64,000 bases of DNA from Kribbella sp. NBC_01245 (GTDB lineage Bacteria > Actinomycetota > Actinomycetes > Propionibacteriales > Kribbellaceae). The position numbers and the translations under genes are program-made. The notes below the pieces were generated by a model. That model was not told the DNA's origin. It saw only the letters and a list, made by a program, of their open reading frames with translations, and searched no databases. The stretch is taken from assembly GCF_036226525.1 (NCBI RefSeq), contig NZ_CP108487.1, positions 3,596,001 through 3,660,000 of the forward strand, read 5' to 3'. Of this stretch, positions 8,430 through 17,643 are shown piece after piece (the first letter of the stretch is position 1; every line of letters starts with the position of its first letter).

Positions 8430-8708
8430 CTGGGAGGACTCGCCGTTCGATCTGCGCCGCCAACGGCTCACCCTCGCTAGTGCCGTCGGCCAGATCGTCA
8501 TCGGTGCCGAGGTGGCCGCGGCACTGCGCGAGTTGCGGCTGCTGGACCCGGACTGCGAACGACTGGTGTTCCGGATCCGCGCGCACCCCGACGGCGGTTC
8601 GTGGCCGCCGAAGCCAACCATGAACCCAACCGGCGCCGCCGCCGGCGACTCGACACCGCCTTCGACGCGCTCAACACCGCAGCCCAGATGGGCCAGTCCC
8701 AGAGATAG
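8430..8708 (+). pseudogene. frameshifted small conserved gene
   Basis: One frame reads EVAAALRELRLLDPDCERL and FRIRAHPDGG up to about 8602. A second frame then continues as VAAEANHEPNRRRRRRLDTA to the stop at 8706-8708. The two halves together resemble short actinobacterial proteins found in transposon-linked pairs, but I cannot name a function. A single lost base near 8602 joins them. The 5' end is uncertain because the sequence abuts the transposase fragment. Confidence 0.5.
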
Positions 8709-8718
8709 GTTTCCTGCC

Positions 8719-9117
8719 GTGGCCAAACACACCCGCTGGATTCAGTACGACGTTCCGCCGCTCGTCCGGTCGAAGTCGATCACGAGTTCCTCGACGAAAA
8801 GGTGACCCAGGCCGTGCTGGCGATCCCCGTTCCCGATCCGGGGTTCCAGCCGCCGCAGGAGGGCATCGAACTGGCCCGCGATCACCGCGGCCAGTTCCTC
8901 GTTTACGACGGGGATCCCGGCGCCGAGATGGTCCGATCGACGACGGCCTTGCCGATCGGGCCATCAGCGTGGCCGAGTACCGATCGGACTGGCCGCAGCG
9001 TGCCGACTGGGAAGAGGGCCCCGACCCGCGCCGGATGCCCGGCCTGTACGGCGACTACCCGAAGACGGTGACAAGGGCGACGACCCGGCGATGCAGGAGC
9101 GCCACCCGGCCGAGTGA
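8719..9117 (+). pseudogene. conserved hypothetical gene with three frameshifts
   Basis: From GTG 8719 the product reads AKHTRWIQYDVPPLV. It then continues in a second frame (VEVDHEFLDEKVTQAVLA and ELARDHRGQFLVYDG), in a third (DDGLADRAISVAEYRSDWPQ and EEGPDPRRMPGLYGDYPK), and closes with a fourth segment to TGA 9115-9117. Each join, near 8768, 8938 and 9066, is consistent with loss of one base. The repaired protein would be about 133 aa, acidic and soluble, function unknown. It follows the preceding broken gene by 10 bp, suggesting a former two-gene cassette. Confidence 0.6.
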
Positions 9118-9283
9118 TGGCCGGGGAACGCTTTGGCGCGGCGATGATTGATCTGCATCGCTGCCCTGGACGACCATCGGTCGCTGCCCTTCGTGCACCA
9201 ACCGGCCTTGAAGGGATGGCTAGGGAAGACACCTGGATCTCGCGCGATCTGCCAGTCCTGGAGGCTGCAACGGGCTTCCCTGC

Positions 9284-10126
9284 TCATTTGGTTGCACCGG
9301 CGGTTAGTCCTGCGATGACTTGTCGTTGCAGGAGCAAGAACAGGATGACCGGGACGATCATGACGAGGGTTGCGCCGGCCAGGGAGCCGGTGACGTTGCT
9401 GCCGAATTGGGATTTGAAGCCGGCGAGCGCGAGTTGGACGTTCTGGTTCCGTTGGGAGACGGTGAGCAGGTTGGCGAAGAAGAATTCGTTCCAGATCAGG
9501 ACGAACGACACGACGGCGACGGTCGCCAACGCGGGTCGTGACAGGGGCAGCACGATGGTTCGCAGGATGGCGAAGTATCCGGCTCCATCGACGTGGGCTG
9601 CTTCTTCGAGTTCGGGTGGCAGGCTTGCCAGGAATGATCGCAGTACCACGAACGACAGTGGAAACATCAGCGCCGCGTAGAAGATCACCATGCCGGGTCG
9701 GGAGTTGAACAGGCCGAGCTCGCGCATGATGAAGAACTCTGGGGTGGCCAAGCCGACCAACGGGACGGCAAGGGCCAGGCTGAACGCGGCGGTGATACTT
9801 CCGCTGCCGCGGAAGCGATAGCGAGCCAGCGGATATGCGGCCAGTAGGGCCACGGTGAGTGCGCCGGTGGTGCCTCCGACCGCGTAGAGCAGGGTATTGG
9901 CGACGTACTCGTGGAGGCGTACCTGGGTGAACGCGTCGATGTAGCCAGAATCGGTGAAGGGGCTCGGCCAGAATCCGGACCCGGAGGTGAACTGATCCGC
10001 TGTTTTGAAGGACGACAACACGACCCACAGGGTGGGGCCTAGCGACAGTAGGCAGGCGAGGATCAGAACCAGATAGAGGCCCGCGACAACAAGCCTTGAG
10101 TTGTGACGTGTGCGTGAGCCGGTCAC
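9284..10126 (-). CDS. carbohydrate ABC transporter permease, MalG type
   Basis: 280-aa second permease of a CUT1-type importer, with about six membrane segments. The EAA loop is visible (LEEAAHVDGAGYFAIL). The GTG at 10126 overlaps the preceding permease stop (GTGA), supporting both the start and co-translation. It is the last gene of the operon; the downstream region is the end of the decayed island. The substrate is unknown. Confidence 0.92.
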   Translation of the reverse strand: MTGSRTRHNSRLVVAGLYLVLILACLLSLGPTLWVVLSSFKTADQFTSGSGFWPSPFTDSGYIDAFTQVRLHEYVANTLLYAVGGTTGALTVALLAAYPLARYRFRGSGSITAAFSLALAVPLVGLATPEFFIMRELGLFNSRPGMVIFYAALMFPLSFVVLRSFLASLPPELEEAAHVDGAGYFAILRTIVLPLSRPALATVAVVSFVLIWNEFFFANLLTVSQRNQNVQLALAGFKSQFGSNVTGSLAGATLVMIVPVILFLLLQRQVIAGLTAGATK

Positions 10127-11043
10127 AGGGCTCTCTCCCCTATGCGGAAGGCCCGGCGGACGGTCACGATGAGGATCAGCCCGATAAGCAGGATTGTGGT
10201 GCCGACGGCGTTGGCATAGCCCCAGGCGCCGTCGAGGTAGGCGCGGTAGGCGTAGAGCGCGAGGGTGACGGTGGAGTCGTTCGGGCCGCCGGAGGTGAGG
10301 ATGAACACGACGTCGAACATTCCAATGTCACCGAGTAGCCGGACCAGGATGCAGGTGCCGATCACGTTGCGCAACAGCGGAAGGGTGATCCGTAGATGCT
10401 GTTGCAGCAGGCTGGCGCCGTCGGTCTCGGCCGCCTCGTAGAGCTCGCGCGGGATGGAGGCGATCTCGGCCATGACGAGGATGACAGTGAAGCCAATGAT
10501 GAACGCGAAGGTCGCGGCGACCGCCGACCGCGCGGTGCTGGTGTCGTAGAGCCAGTCTTTCCCGCCGGCGCCGACCACTGAAAGTGTCTGGTTGAGCAGT
10601 CCGTAGCGGGAGTTGTAGAAGGCGGCGTAGACCAATGCGTAGGCAGCGCCGGAGATCACGAAGGGCACGAAGATGACGGTGCGGAAGGTGCGCCAGCCGG
10701 GCAGCTTCTGGCTGAGGATGATGCCGACGACGACGCCGAACGGCACCTGGATGACTATGCTGACTGCACTGTAGAACAAGGTGTTGCGGACGGCTTTCCA
10801 GAACACCGGGTCCTGGACCATGGTCTGATAGTTGTCCCACCCGGTGAAGGTGAAGTCGAGGCCGCCCCAGCTGGCGAAAGAGCTCCCGATCAAAACGGCG
10901 AACGGTGCCAGGAAGAAGACCGTGAAAAGTATGGCTCCGGGCGCAATCGACACTGCGACTGGTCTGGCCATGCCGGGCGGGACGCGGGACGCGACCACTA
11001 GTGGTGTGGGGCGCGGCCGGCGTCGGGTTGCGGGGCGAGTCAC
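10123..11043 (-). CDS. carbohydrate ABC transporter permease, MalF type
   Basis: 306-aa permease of the second importer. I start at the GTG at 11043 because it forms a GTGA overlap with the stop of the binding-protein gene. A longer frame to 11130 would extend through an arginine-rich non-conserved stretch inside that gene. Six membrane segments and the EAA loop (YEAAETDGASLLQQ) are visible. With the downstream permease it forms the membrane channel. Confidence 0.9.
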   Translation of the reverse strand: MTRPATRRRPRPTPLVVASRVPPGMARPVAVSIAPGAILFTVFFLAPFAVLIGSSFASWGGLDFTFTGWDNYQTMVQDPVFWKAVRNTLFYSAVSIVIQVPFGVVVGIILSQKLPGWRTFRTVIFVPFVISGAAYALVYAAFYNSRYGLLNQTLSVVGAGGKDWLYDTSTARSAVAATFAFIIGFTVILVMAEIASIPRELYEAAETDGASLLQQHLRITLPLLRNVIGTCILVRLLGDIGMFDVVFILTSGGPNDSTVTLALYAYRAYLDGAWGYANAVGTTILLIGLILIVTVRRAFRIGERAL

Positions 11044-12380
11044 TTGGCGCCGGCCTGCTTGGTGGCGTCGGTGCCGAGGCGGCTGAGGAACTTGTGGGTG
11101 TCGATCTCGCCCTTTACGTAGGCGGGCCACAGGTTTTTCCAGGCGTTGCCGAAACCGGCGGGGCCGTAGACCCGTACGTGGGGGTAGGTGTATTTGGTGG
11201 TGGCAACTGTCTTGGCCAGGCCGGTGGACAGCGGCTCGAGACCGGCGTTGGCGATGGCGGATGTTTCGACCTTGACGGGTGGGTTCGCGCCGGTGGCCTG
11301 GGCTTGTTTCAGCGACTCGGCCGGGCTTGAGATGAACTTGGCGAACTCGGTCACCGCTTTGGCCTTATCGCCATCGGCTTGAGTTCCGCTGACCCAGCCT
11401 GCACCTGTGACGACGATGACTCCACGCTCGCCGTCGGCCCACCCGGGCGCGGTGGTGTAGGCGGTGTCGTGGTAGAGGTCTGCCGGCGCGGACTTGGACT
11501 TGAGGGTCGTCTTGACGAACCAGGGGCCGTTGGCAACGGATGCTGCCGACTGTGAAAGGTACGCCGCGGCAGCGTCTTGGAAGTCGCCGGAGAAGGCATC
11601 GGAGTTGACCCAGCCCTTGTTGTGCCAGGCGCGAAGCGTCTCGCTGGCCTTGACCGCTTGGGCGTTGCCCGAGTAGTCACCGGAGTCCAGTTCGCCGGTG
11701 AGGAAGTCCTTGCCTCCGGGCTGGGTGCCGATCAGGTTGACCCATATCAGCATGGTCGCCCAGTCACCGTCGGCGGCCAGCGCTGTCGTGCCGCGGGCTT
11801 TGAGTTTCGCCGCGGCCTGCTCGAAGGCAGCCCACGTGGCAGGGAACGCGGCGTAGCCTGCTGAGGCGAAGAGCTTGGTGTTGTAGAACATGCCGATGGC
11901 GTCGCGTTGCTGGGGGATGGCCCAGATCTGCCTGTCGTCGCCGCTGAGTGCGTCGAAGACCGACGGGAGGAAGGTGTCCTTCCAGGCGGGATCGGCGTTG
12001 AGGTCGCCGGAGAAGTTCCGTAGCTTGTTCGTCGTCTGGAGCGACTTGATCTCGCCGCTGTTGAGCTGGAACAGGTCGGGCAGGTCGTCGGCAAGGGCGA
12101 GCCGCTGGTAGTACTGCAGCCGGTCTGGACTGGATCCGGCGTTCTGGTTCTGTTGCACCTCGATGCGGTACGTGCCGGCGAACTGCTGGTTGAAGCGCTG
12201 GGCTGCCTCGTAGTTGTACTGAAGGAACGGATCGGTGGGGCTTTGCTGGCACGCTGCGCATGTGATGACAACTTCACCGCTGCTCGTGGCGTCGTCGCTG
12301 CACGCGGCGACTGTCAGCCCCAGGCTCGCTAGTGCGAGCATGGCGATTGTTTTGCTTGAGAGTGATCTGGTGCCTGTCAT
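11040..12380 (-). CDS. extracellular solute-binding lipoprotein of second sugar importer
   Basis: 446-aa SBP_bac_1 family protein. A signal peptide ends in the lipobox VAAC near residue 26, so it should be anchored on the outer face of the membrane. The rest matches CUT1 sugar-binding proteins in size and pattern. A GGAGTG motif precedes the ATG. A gap of 131 bp separates it from the AraC gene upstream. The gap contains a short hairpin (12402-12418) but no obvious terminator. Co-regulation by the AraC protein is likely. Confidence 0.92.
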   Translation of the reverse strand: MTGTRSLSSKTIAMLALASLGLTVAACSDDATSSGEVVITCAACQQSPTDPFLQYNYEAAQRFNQQFAGTYRIEVQQNQNAGSSPDRLQYYQRLALADDLPDLFQLNSGEIKSLQTTNKLRNFSGDLNADPAWKDTFLPSVFDALSGDDRQIWAIPQQRDAIGMFYNTKLFASAGYAAFPATWAAFEQAAAKLKARGTTALAADGDWATMLIWVNLIGTQPGGKDFLTGELDSGDYSGNAQAVKASETLRAWHNKGWVNSDAFSGDFQDAAAAYLSQSAASVANGPWFVKTTLKSKSAPADLYHDTAYTTAPGWADGERGVIVVTGAGWVSGTQADGDKAKAVTEFAKFISSPAESLKQAQATGANPPVKVETSAIANAGLEPLSTGLAKTVATTKYTYPHVRVYGPAGFGNAWKNLWPAYVKGEIDTHKFLSRLGTDATKQAGAK

Positions 12381-12511
12381 CGTGACACTCCATCTTCATC
12401 GTGCTGGCGTGTCCAGCATTTCGTGTGTCAGCTCATGCTCGGCCTCTGACAGGCGGGAAGGTATGGCCAGCGTGCGCGCGCCTGTGTCCAGGAATGATCA
12501 GCCGTTGCGAG

Positions 12512-13336
12512 CTACGGCTGCCAGATCGCGGCACGTAGCTCTGTCGGTGATTGACCTGTCGCCTCGCGTATGCGGCGGGCGAAATGGAAACTGGTTTTGA
12601 ACCCGCTGCGGCTGGCCACGGTCGCTACCGTGAGACCGGTGCTGGTGAGCAGTTCGATGCCCAGGGTGATTCGCCTGTCCCACAGGTAGCGGACGGGAGT
12701 GGTGTCCATGTGTTCTCGGAACAGCCGGATGAGGTGCGCGGGGGTGACGGCCGCGGCCTCCGCGATGTCGGTCAGGTTGATCGGTTCGCTTACGTGGGTG
12801 TGGATGAACAGGCGGGCAGCCTCGATCGGGGCGGGGAGTGCAGCGGGGTAGTTCTCGAATTCGGCGATGAATCGCCACAGCAAGGCTGTGGCTAATGCGT
12901 CGAGGAGGGCGCCGTCGGCGGTGAGTCTGGTTTGTTCGGTGACGACCGCCTCGCGGGCGAGATAGGTCATTGCCGACGACAGGCGCCGAGTCGGGCGCAC
13001 GGATTCGAGCCACTGATGCATCTGCGGGGTGAGATCGTCCAGACGTCCGCGGACAAGTGTCTGGCGGACCTCGCTGTCGCGGCCCATCCGGATCGTTTCG
13101 GTGTGACCGGGCAGCAGCATGCAGATCTCGCCTGCGCCGACCGCGAAGGCCGTCTTGTCGTCCACTTGGATGTGCATCGTTCCGGCATGCATCAACAGAA
13201 GCTGGAGCCCGCGCTGGACGCGTGGCCCGATCACTGATCCCGCGGGGTGCGGCACCTCCCGTGCAGTGGCGTCGACAACTCGGAGCCGGCGGGATGCAGA
13301 ATCAACGTGAGACACGCGTTGGATCACGTGAGCCAT
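12512..13336 (-). CDS. AraC family transcriptional regulator
   Basis: 274 aa. The N-terminal half is a cupin-like effector domain (LLMHAGTMHIQVDDKTAF). The C-terminal about 100 residues contain the two AraC helix-turn-helix units (LTDIAEAAAVTPAHLIRLFR and VATVASRSGFKTSFHFARR). ATG 13336 is chosen because the longer frame to 13390 would overlap the divergent FAD oxidoreductase gene. Position suggests control of the importer operon below it and of the divergent gene, as for rhamnose- or glycoside-responsive AraC proteins. The effector is unknown. Confidence 0.88.
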   Translation of the reverse strand: MAHVIQRVSHVDSASRRLRVVDATAREVPHPAGSVIGPRVQRGLQLLLMHAGTMHIQVDDKTAFAVGAGEICMLLPGHTETIRMGRDSEVRQTLVRGRLDDLTPQMHQWLESVRPTRRLSSAMTYLAREAVVTEQTRLTADGALLDALATALLWRFIAEFENYPAALPAPIEAARLFIHTHVSEPINLTDIAEAAAVTPAHLIRLFREHMDTTPVRYLWDRRITLGIELLTSTGLTVATVASRSGFKTSFHFARRIREATGQSPTELRAAIWQP

Positions 13337-13371
13337 TCTATGACGGCGTAGTCCGTCGATAACCTGCGAGC

Positions 13372-14997
13372 ATGAGCGAATTACGGACACAGATGCTGGT
13401 GGTGGGTGGAGGGTTCGGCGGCGTCGCGGCTGCCCTGGCAGCGGTCAGCCGAGGTGTGAATGTCGTCATTACCGAGCCCACTCGCTGGCTGGGCGGCGTT
13501 CTGACCAGTCAGGCCGTGCCACCGGATGAGCACGTGTGGATCGAACAGTTCGGGTCCACCGCCTCCTACCGCGACTTCCGGGAACGGATCCGGGCATACT
13601 ACCGGGCGCACTATCCGCTCACAGCCGAAGCCCATGCTAGTCGTGCGCTGAATCCGGGAGCGGCCAGAGTCAGCCATCTGTGCCACGAACCCCGCGTCGG
13701 TGTCGCAGTGCTCGAGTCACTTCTCGCGCCGCACCGATCATCAGGTCGGCTGCGCGTCCTGCTTCAACACGACCCGATTTCAGCGTCCACGACTGGAGAC
13801 CGGGTGGACGCTGTTACGTTTCGCGACAGCACCACTGGCCAGCACATCACCATCACGGCACCGTGGTTCGTCGACGCCACCGAGACGGGGGACCTCCTGC
13901 CGATGGCAGGCGTCGAACATGTCACCGGCGCGGAATCCCAAGCCCAGACCGGGGAACCTCACGCTCCAGCAAAGGCTCAACCGCTGAACATGCAGCCGGT
14001 GTCGGTGTGCTTTGCCCTAGATCATCTTCCCGGCGCTGACCTGACCATCGACAAGCCATCCGGGTACGCCGGCATCGCGGCAGCCCGTTCGCTCGACTGG
14101 CCGGAAGGCCAGCTCTCCTTCATCACCCCGCACCCAAAGACCCGCCAACCCATGCAGCACCGGTTCGAGCCCAACCCCGACGGCAACCCCGACGACATCA
14201 CGCCGGACTACGACGACCGCCGGGCACACACCATTGACCGGAACCTTTGGACGTTTCGTCGGATCACCGCCCGCAACAACTTTGTCCACGGCAGCTACAC
14301 CTCCGACATCACGCTGGTGAACTGGCCCCAGATGGACTACTGGGGAGGCCCCCTCTACGGGGTGTCCGACGAGGACGCCAGTGAGCACCTGCAGGGGGCC
14401 CGCAACCTCAGCCTGAGCCTGCTCTACTGGCTTCAAACCGAAGCGCCACGCCCCGACGGAGGCACTGGCTGGCCAGGCCTGCGGCTGCGAGGTGACGTCG
14501 TCGGACACACCCCCGACGGACTCGCGATGGCGCCCTACATCCGCGAATCGCGCCGAATCGCCGCCGAACACACCATCGTCGAGCAAGACATCGCGCTCGA
14601 CGTCCGTGGCCACCACGGGGCCGTTCAACACCCCGACAGTGTCGGCATCGGCCTCTACCGCATCGATCTGCACCCGTCCACCGGAGGCGACCCCTACATC
14701 GATATCGGCTGCTGCCCCTACCAGCTACCGCTCGGCGCGCTCCTGCCAGTCAGAGTCGAGAACCTGCTGCCGGCCGCCAAGAACATCGGCACCACCCACA
14801 TCACCAACGGCGCCTACCGCATGCCCCTTGTTGAGTGGAACATCGGTGAGGCCGTCGGCCATCTAGTCGCCTTCTGCACCGCAAATGACGTTTCCCCGCG
14901 CGCGGTACGCCACACAGAGGAGCTGTTGGCCCAATTCTCGACTGAACTCGACAGAGTCGGGGTGGAACGAGCGTGGCCAAATGTCCAAGGCTACTGA
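13372..14997 (+). CDS. FAD-dependent oxidoreductase (FAD_oxidored family)
   Basis: 541-aa flavoprotein. The N-terminal dinucleotide-binding motif VVGGGFGGVAAALAA lies at about residues 10-24 and is followed by the family motif TEPTRWLGGVLTSQ. FVDATETGDLLPMAGVEHV in the middle and a C-terminal flavin-binding stretch (NIGTTHITNGAYRMP) match the PF12831 group, often found in polysaccharide- and glycoside-use loci. The substrate is not known. It is divergent from the AraC gene with a 35-bp gap, so they share a promoter region. The start has only a weak ribosome binding site. Confidence 0.82.
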   Translation: MSELRTQMLVVGGGFGGVAAALAAVSRGVNVVITEPTRWLGGVLTSQAVPPDEHVWIEQFGSTASYRDFRERIRAYYRAHYPLTAEAHASRALNPGAARVSHLCHEPRVGVAVLESLLAPHRSSGRLRVLLQHDPISASTTGDRVDAVTFRDSTTGQHITITAPWFVDATETGDLLPMAGVEHVTGAESQAQTGEPHAPAKAQPLNMQPVSVCFALDHLPGADLTIDKPSGYAGIAAARSLDWPEGQLSFITPHPKTRQPMQHRFEPNPDGNPDDITPDYDDRRAHTIDRNLWTFRRITARNNFVHGSYTSDITLVNWPQMDYWGGPLYGVSDEDASEHLQGARNLSLSLLYWLQTEAPRPDGGTGWPGLRLRGDVVGHTPDGLAMAPYIRESRRIAAEHTIVEQDIALDVRGHHGAVQHPDSVGIGLYRIDLHPSTGGDPYIDIGCCPYQLPLGALLPVRVENLLPAAKNIGTTHITNGAYRMPLVEWNIGEAVGHLVAFCTANDVSPRAVRHTEELLAQFSTELDRVGVERAWPNVQGY

Positions 14998-15054
14998 TTC
15001 GAGACCCATGCCGCCCGCCACCGACACGAACTAGAACCAACAAACGAGTTACAC

Positions 15055-15698
15055 CGAAAAGTTGCCAGCCCCCACACATGTGGTTGTGTCCGTTGATCAC
15101 CACATCGACCCGATAGGTGTCGAACAGTGGCGTCCACCGGTCATGGACCCGGGCATCCGAGCCATGCCGCACCGAGGAGCGCGACAAACCCGACATTGCC
15201 GATCCGCAACGACCAGTTAGTCGCACCAGCCGGGTGATCGAGGCCAGTGGCCGGTGGAGTGAACCGCGCGAAGTAGGACTCATAGCCCAACTCGCTGCCG
15301 GTCGCCTCCACCTCGTGGTTTCCCAGCACCGGCATCCACGGGATGCGAGCCTTCGTGCCCTGGTCACCGAAGGCGGTGAACCGCACAACTCTGTCGCTCC
15401 TCGCGGTACTCGGCGCGACGGTATCGAACGAGAAGTCATCGCTCTGCCCACCGTCGTGGGCGGCCCGGTAGAAGTACCCAGCGTTCGGATCCAGCCCAGT
15501 CAGCCGGGCGTGATGCTGCACTGTCGCCAGTCCCGGCGACGGCCTCGACTCCACCGCGATCAGCTCACTCAACTGTCCACTCGTTTCGCCCAGCCGCAGC
15601 GGCCCCACGACGGCACCGCCACCGATCGCAAGTGCCCCGCCCAGCAACCGCCGCCGCGGATCAAACCTGCCACCTCGATGTCCTCTCGTCCGGCGCAT
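15055..15698 (-). pseudogene. purple acid phosphatase-like gene with internal deletions and frameshift
   Basis: Reading from ATG 15698 there is a twin-arginine-like leader (RRRLLGGALAIGGGA), then an N-terminal beta domain (TVQHHARLTGLDPNAGYFYR) and FTAFGDQGT. This jumps directly to RIPWMPVLGNHEVE, so about 60 residues with the first metal ligands are missing. After NWSLRIGNVGFVAL the frame is lost. The tail VHDRWTPLFDTYRVDVV followed by INGHNHM continues in another frame after a further gap of roughly 70 residues. Family members are normally over 450 aa. The gene cannot make an active phosphatase. Confidence 0.75.
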
Positions 15699-16234
15699 CC
15701 GACCGCAGGCGGGTGAACGACGCCTGACCGTCACACCAACACCGGGAACGGAGGGCGAGGCCTTCGCCACAGGGTCGGCACCAAGGCGGTCCACGGGACG
15801 TCCGCCTCGGCATACGGGAGAGGCGCGCCACCTCACCGCGGCCCGCCGAATCAGCGGGCGGGCAGGATCGCCACCACGGTGAGGCCGACTACTCATTCGG
15901 GAACTTCAGGTTGTTGCCCTCGGCAACGCCTGCGGTGATCGACGGTGGGATCGCCAAAGGAGACGCCGCTGGGCCCAGCGGCCGCCCGACTCGTCGCGGC
16001 CACCTTCAACCTCGACCCCGAATCCCGGGAGGTGTGCTCTACCGGCGCCGCCGGGTTCGGCCGACCCCGGGGCAGGCCGAACCGGGGCAGGCCGCCGCTG
16101 AACAGCGTTGCTCGATGAGCTCGGACGTCACCGCGTACCCCGCGGTAACGGGGCTTGAGTTATTGACGCGCGCAAGGCTGCTCTCCATGATGCTCATCAG
16201 ACATCAGAGGAGTTCGCCTCGAGGAGCCGCCCCG
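15699..16234. other. 536-bp intergenic region upstream of the Nramp-like gene
   Basis: No supportable gene was seen; frames here are arginine-rich by-products of GC bias. A possible promoter for the downstream transporter is TTGACG (16163-16168) with CATGAT 17 bases later (16186-16191). The 5' part probably contained the ancestral upstream region of the broken phosphatase gene. Confidence 0.35.
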
Positions 16235-17638
16235 ATGAGCACAGGTACGGAAACAACCGCCACCGATCCGTACACACTGACCGCGGACGGCATCAAGGAG
16301 CCACCGACCGGCTGGCGCGCCAGCATTCGGTACCTCGGCCCAGGTCTCATCCTGAGCGCCTCGATCGTCGGATCGGGCGAGCTCATCGCGACCACCACGC
16401 TCGGTGCCCAAGCCGGCTTCGCGATCCTGTGGATGGTCATCTTCAGCACGCTCGTGAAGGTGGCAGTGCAGGTCGAACTGGCGCGCTGGACCATCGCCAC
16501 CGGACAACCCGCCCTCACCGGCTACAACAAGGTGCCGCCGAGGCTCGGGCGGCTGGGCTGGATCAACTTTCTCTGGATCATCCTGGCACTGTCGAAGCTG
16601 CTCCAACTGGGCGGCATCATCGGCGGCACGGCGGTCGCGTTCAGCATCCTGCTGCCGTTCGGCGACGACCCCTTGGGCAAGACATCTCTGACGATCTGGA
16701 CGGTCATCCTGGTGATCGTCAGCATCGCCATGCTCTACAAGAGCAAGTACAGCCTGATCGAACGCGGCGCCGTCGCCCTGGTGGTGATCTTCTCGGCGAT
16801 CACGATCCTGATCGCTCTCGGCCTGCCATTCACGCCGTATCCGTACGACGCCGGGGACATCGCCGGCGGCCTCACCTTCATGATCCCGGCCGGGGCGCTG
16901 GGCGCGGCGATCGCGATGTTCGGCATCACCGGTGTCGGCGCCGACGAGATCACCTTCTACACCTACTGGTGCGTCGAGAAAGGCTATGCCCGCTGGGCAG
17001 GTCCGAACGACGGTAGCGAGGAATGGGCACGCCGGGCCAACGGCTGGATCAAGGTGATGTACAAGGACGCCTTCATCTCCTGGTGCGTCTACACCTTCGG
17101 CACCCTCGCCTTCTTCATCATGGGCGCGGCTGTACTGAAACCACAGGGCATCCTGCCCAAGGGCAACGAGATGATCACCTCGCTGTCACGCATCTACACC
17201 GACACCCTCGGCGAATGGGCGAACGTCCTGTTCCTGATCGGTGCGATCGCGGTCCTCGGGTCGACCTTGTGGGCCTCGATCCCGAGCTGGTCGCGAATGT
17301 ACTCCAACGTGCTGGCGACCCTCGGAGTGTTCGACTGGCAAGACCCGGTCGCCCGGCTCCGCTGGATCCGTATCTTCACCGTCGCCCTGCCGATCCTGTG
17401 GGGCATCGCCTACCTGACTATCCAGTCACCGGTGATCATGGTCCAGATCGGCGGCGTGATGACCGGCATCTTCCTGGTAGCCGTCGTCATCGCGGTCTGG
17501 TACCTGCGTCGTACCGAGACCGACCCGAGGCTGTACGGCGCGAACCTGTTCAACATTCTCCTGGCTGTCAGCAGCATCGCGATCGGCTTGCTCGGGGTGT
17601 ACACACTGCTGCAGGTCTTCGGCGTCAAGATCGGCTGA
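16235..17638 (+). CDS. Nramp-fold transporter lacking canonical metal-site motifs
   Basis: 467-aa membrane protein with about 11 hydrophobic segments. ATG 16235 is chosen because GAGGAG lies 8 bases upstream. The opening RYLGPGLILSASIVGSGELI aligns with Nramp TM1, but the metal-binding DPGN is replaced by VGSGE. In the TM6 region the usual methionine-proline-histidine motif is replaced by FGITGVGADE. Classical Nramp proteins import Mn2+ or Fe2+ with protons using those residues, so the cargo here is uncertain. It ends 5 bp from the convergent GntR gene. The general fold call is firm; metal transport is not. Confidence 0.75.
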   Translation: MSTGTETTATDPYTLTADGIKEPPTGWRASIRYLGPGLILSASIVGSGELIATTTLGAQAGFAILWMVIFSTLVKVAVQVELARWTIATGQPALTGYNKVPPRLGRLGWINFLWIILALSKLLQLGGIIGGTAVAFSILLPFGDDPLGKTSLTIWTVILVIVSIAMLYKSKYSLIERGAVALVVIFSAITILIALGLPFTPYPYDAGDIAGGLTFMIPAGALGAAIAMFGITGVGADEITFYTYWCVEKGYARWAGPNDGSEEWARRANGWIKVMYKDAFISWCVYTFGTLAFFIMGAAVLKPQGILPKGNEMITSLSRIYTDTLGEWANVLFLIGAIAVLGSTLWASIPSWSRMYSNVLATLGVFDWQDPVARLRWIRIFTVALPILWGIAYLTIQSPVIMVQIGGVMTGIFLVAVVIAVWYLRRTETDPRLYGANLFNILLAVSSIAIGLLGVYTLLQVFGVKIG

Positions 17639-17643
17639 GCAGG

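Noticed and set aside
12402-12418. Hairpin TGCTGG-N5-CCAGCA upstream of the second binding-protein gene as a terminator or riboswitch
   Set aside because: A 6-bp stem with no T tract and no conserved aptamer features; could be chance.
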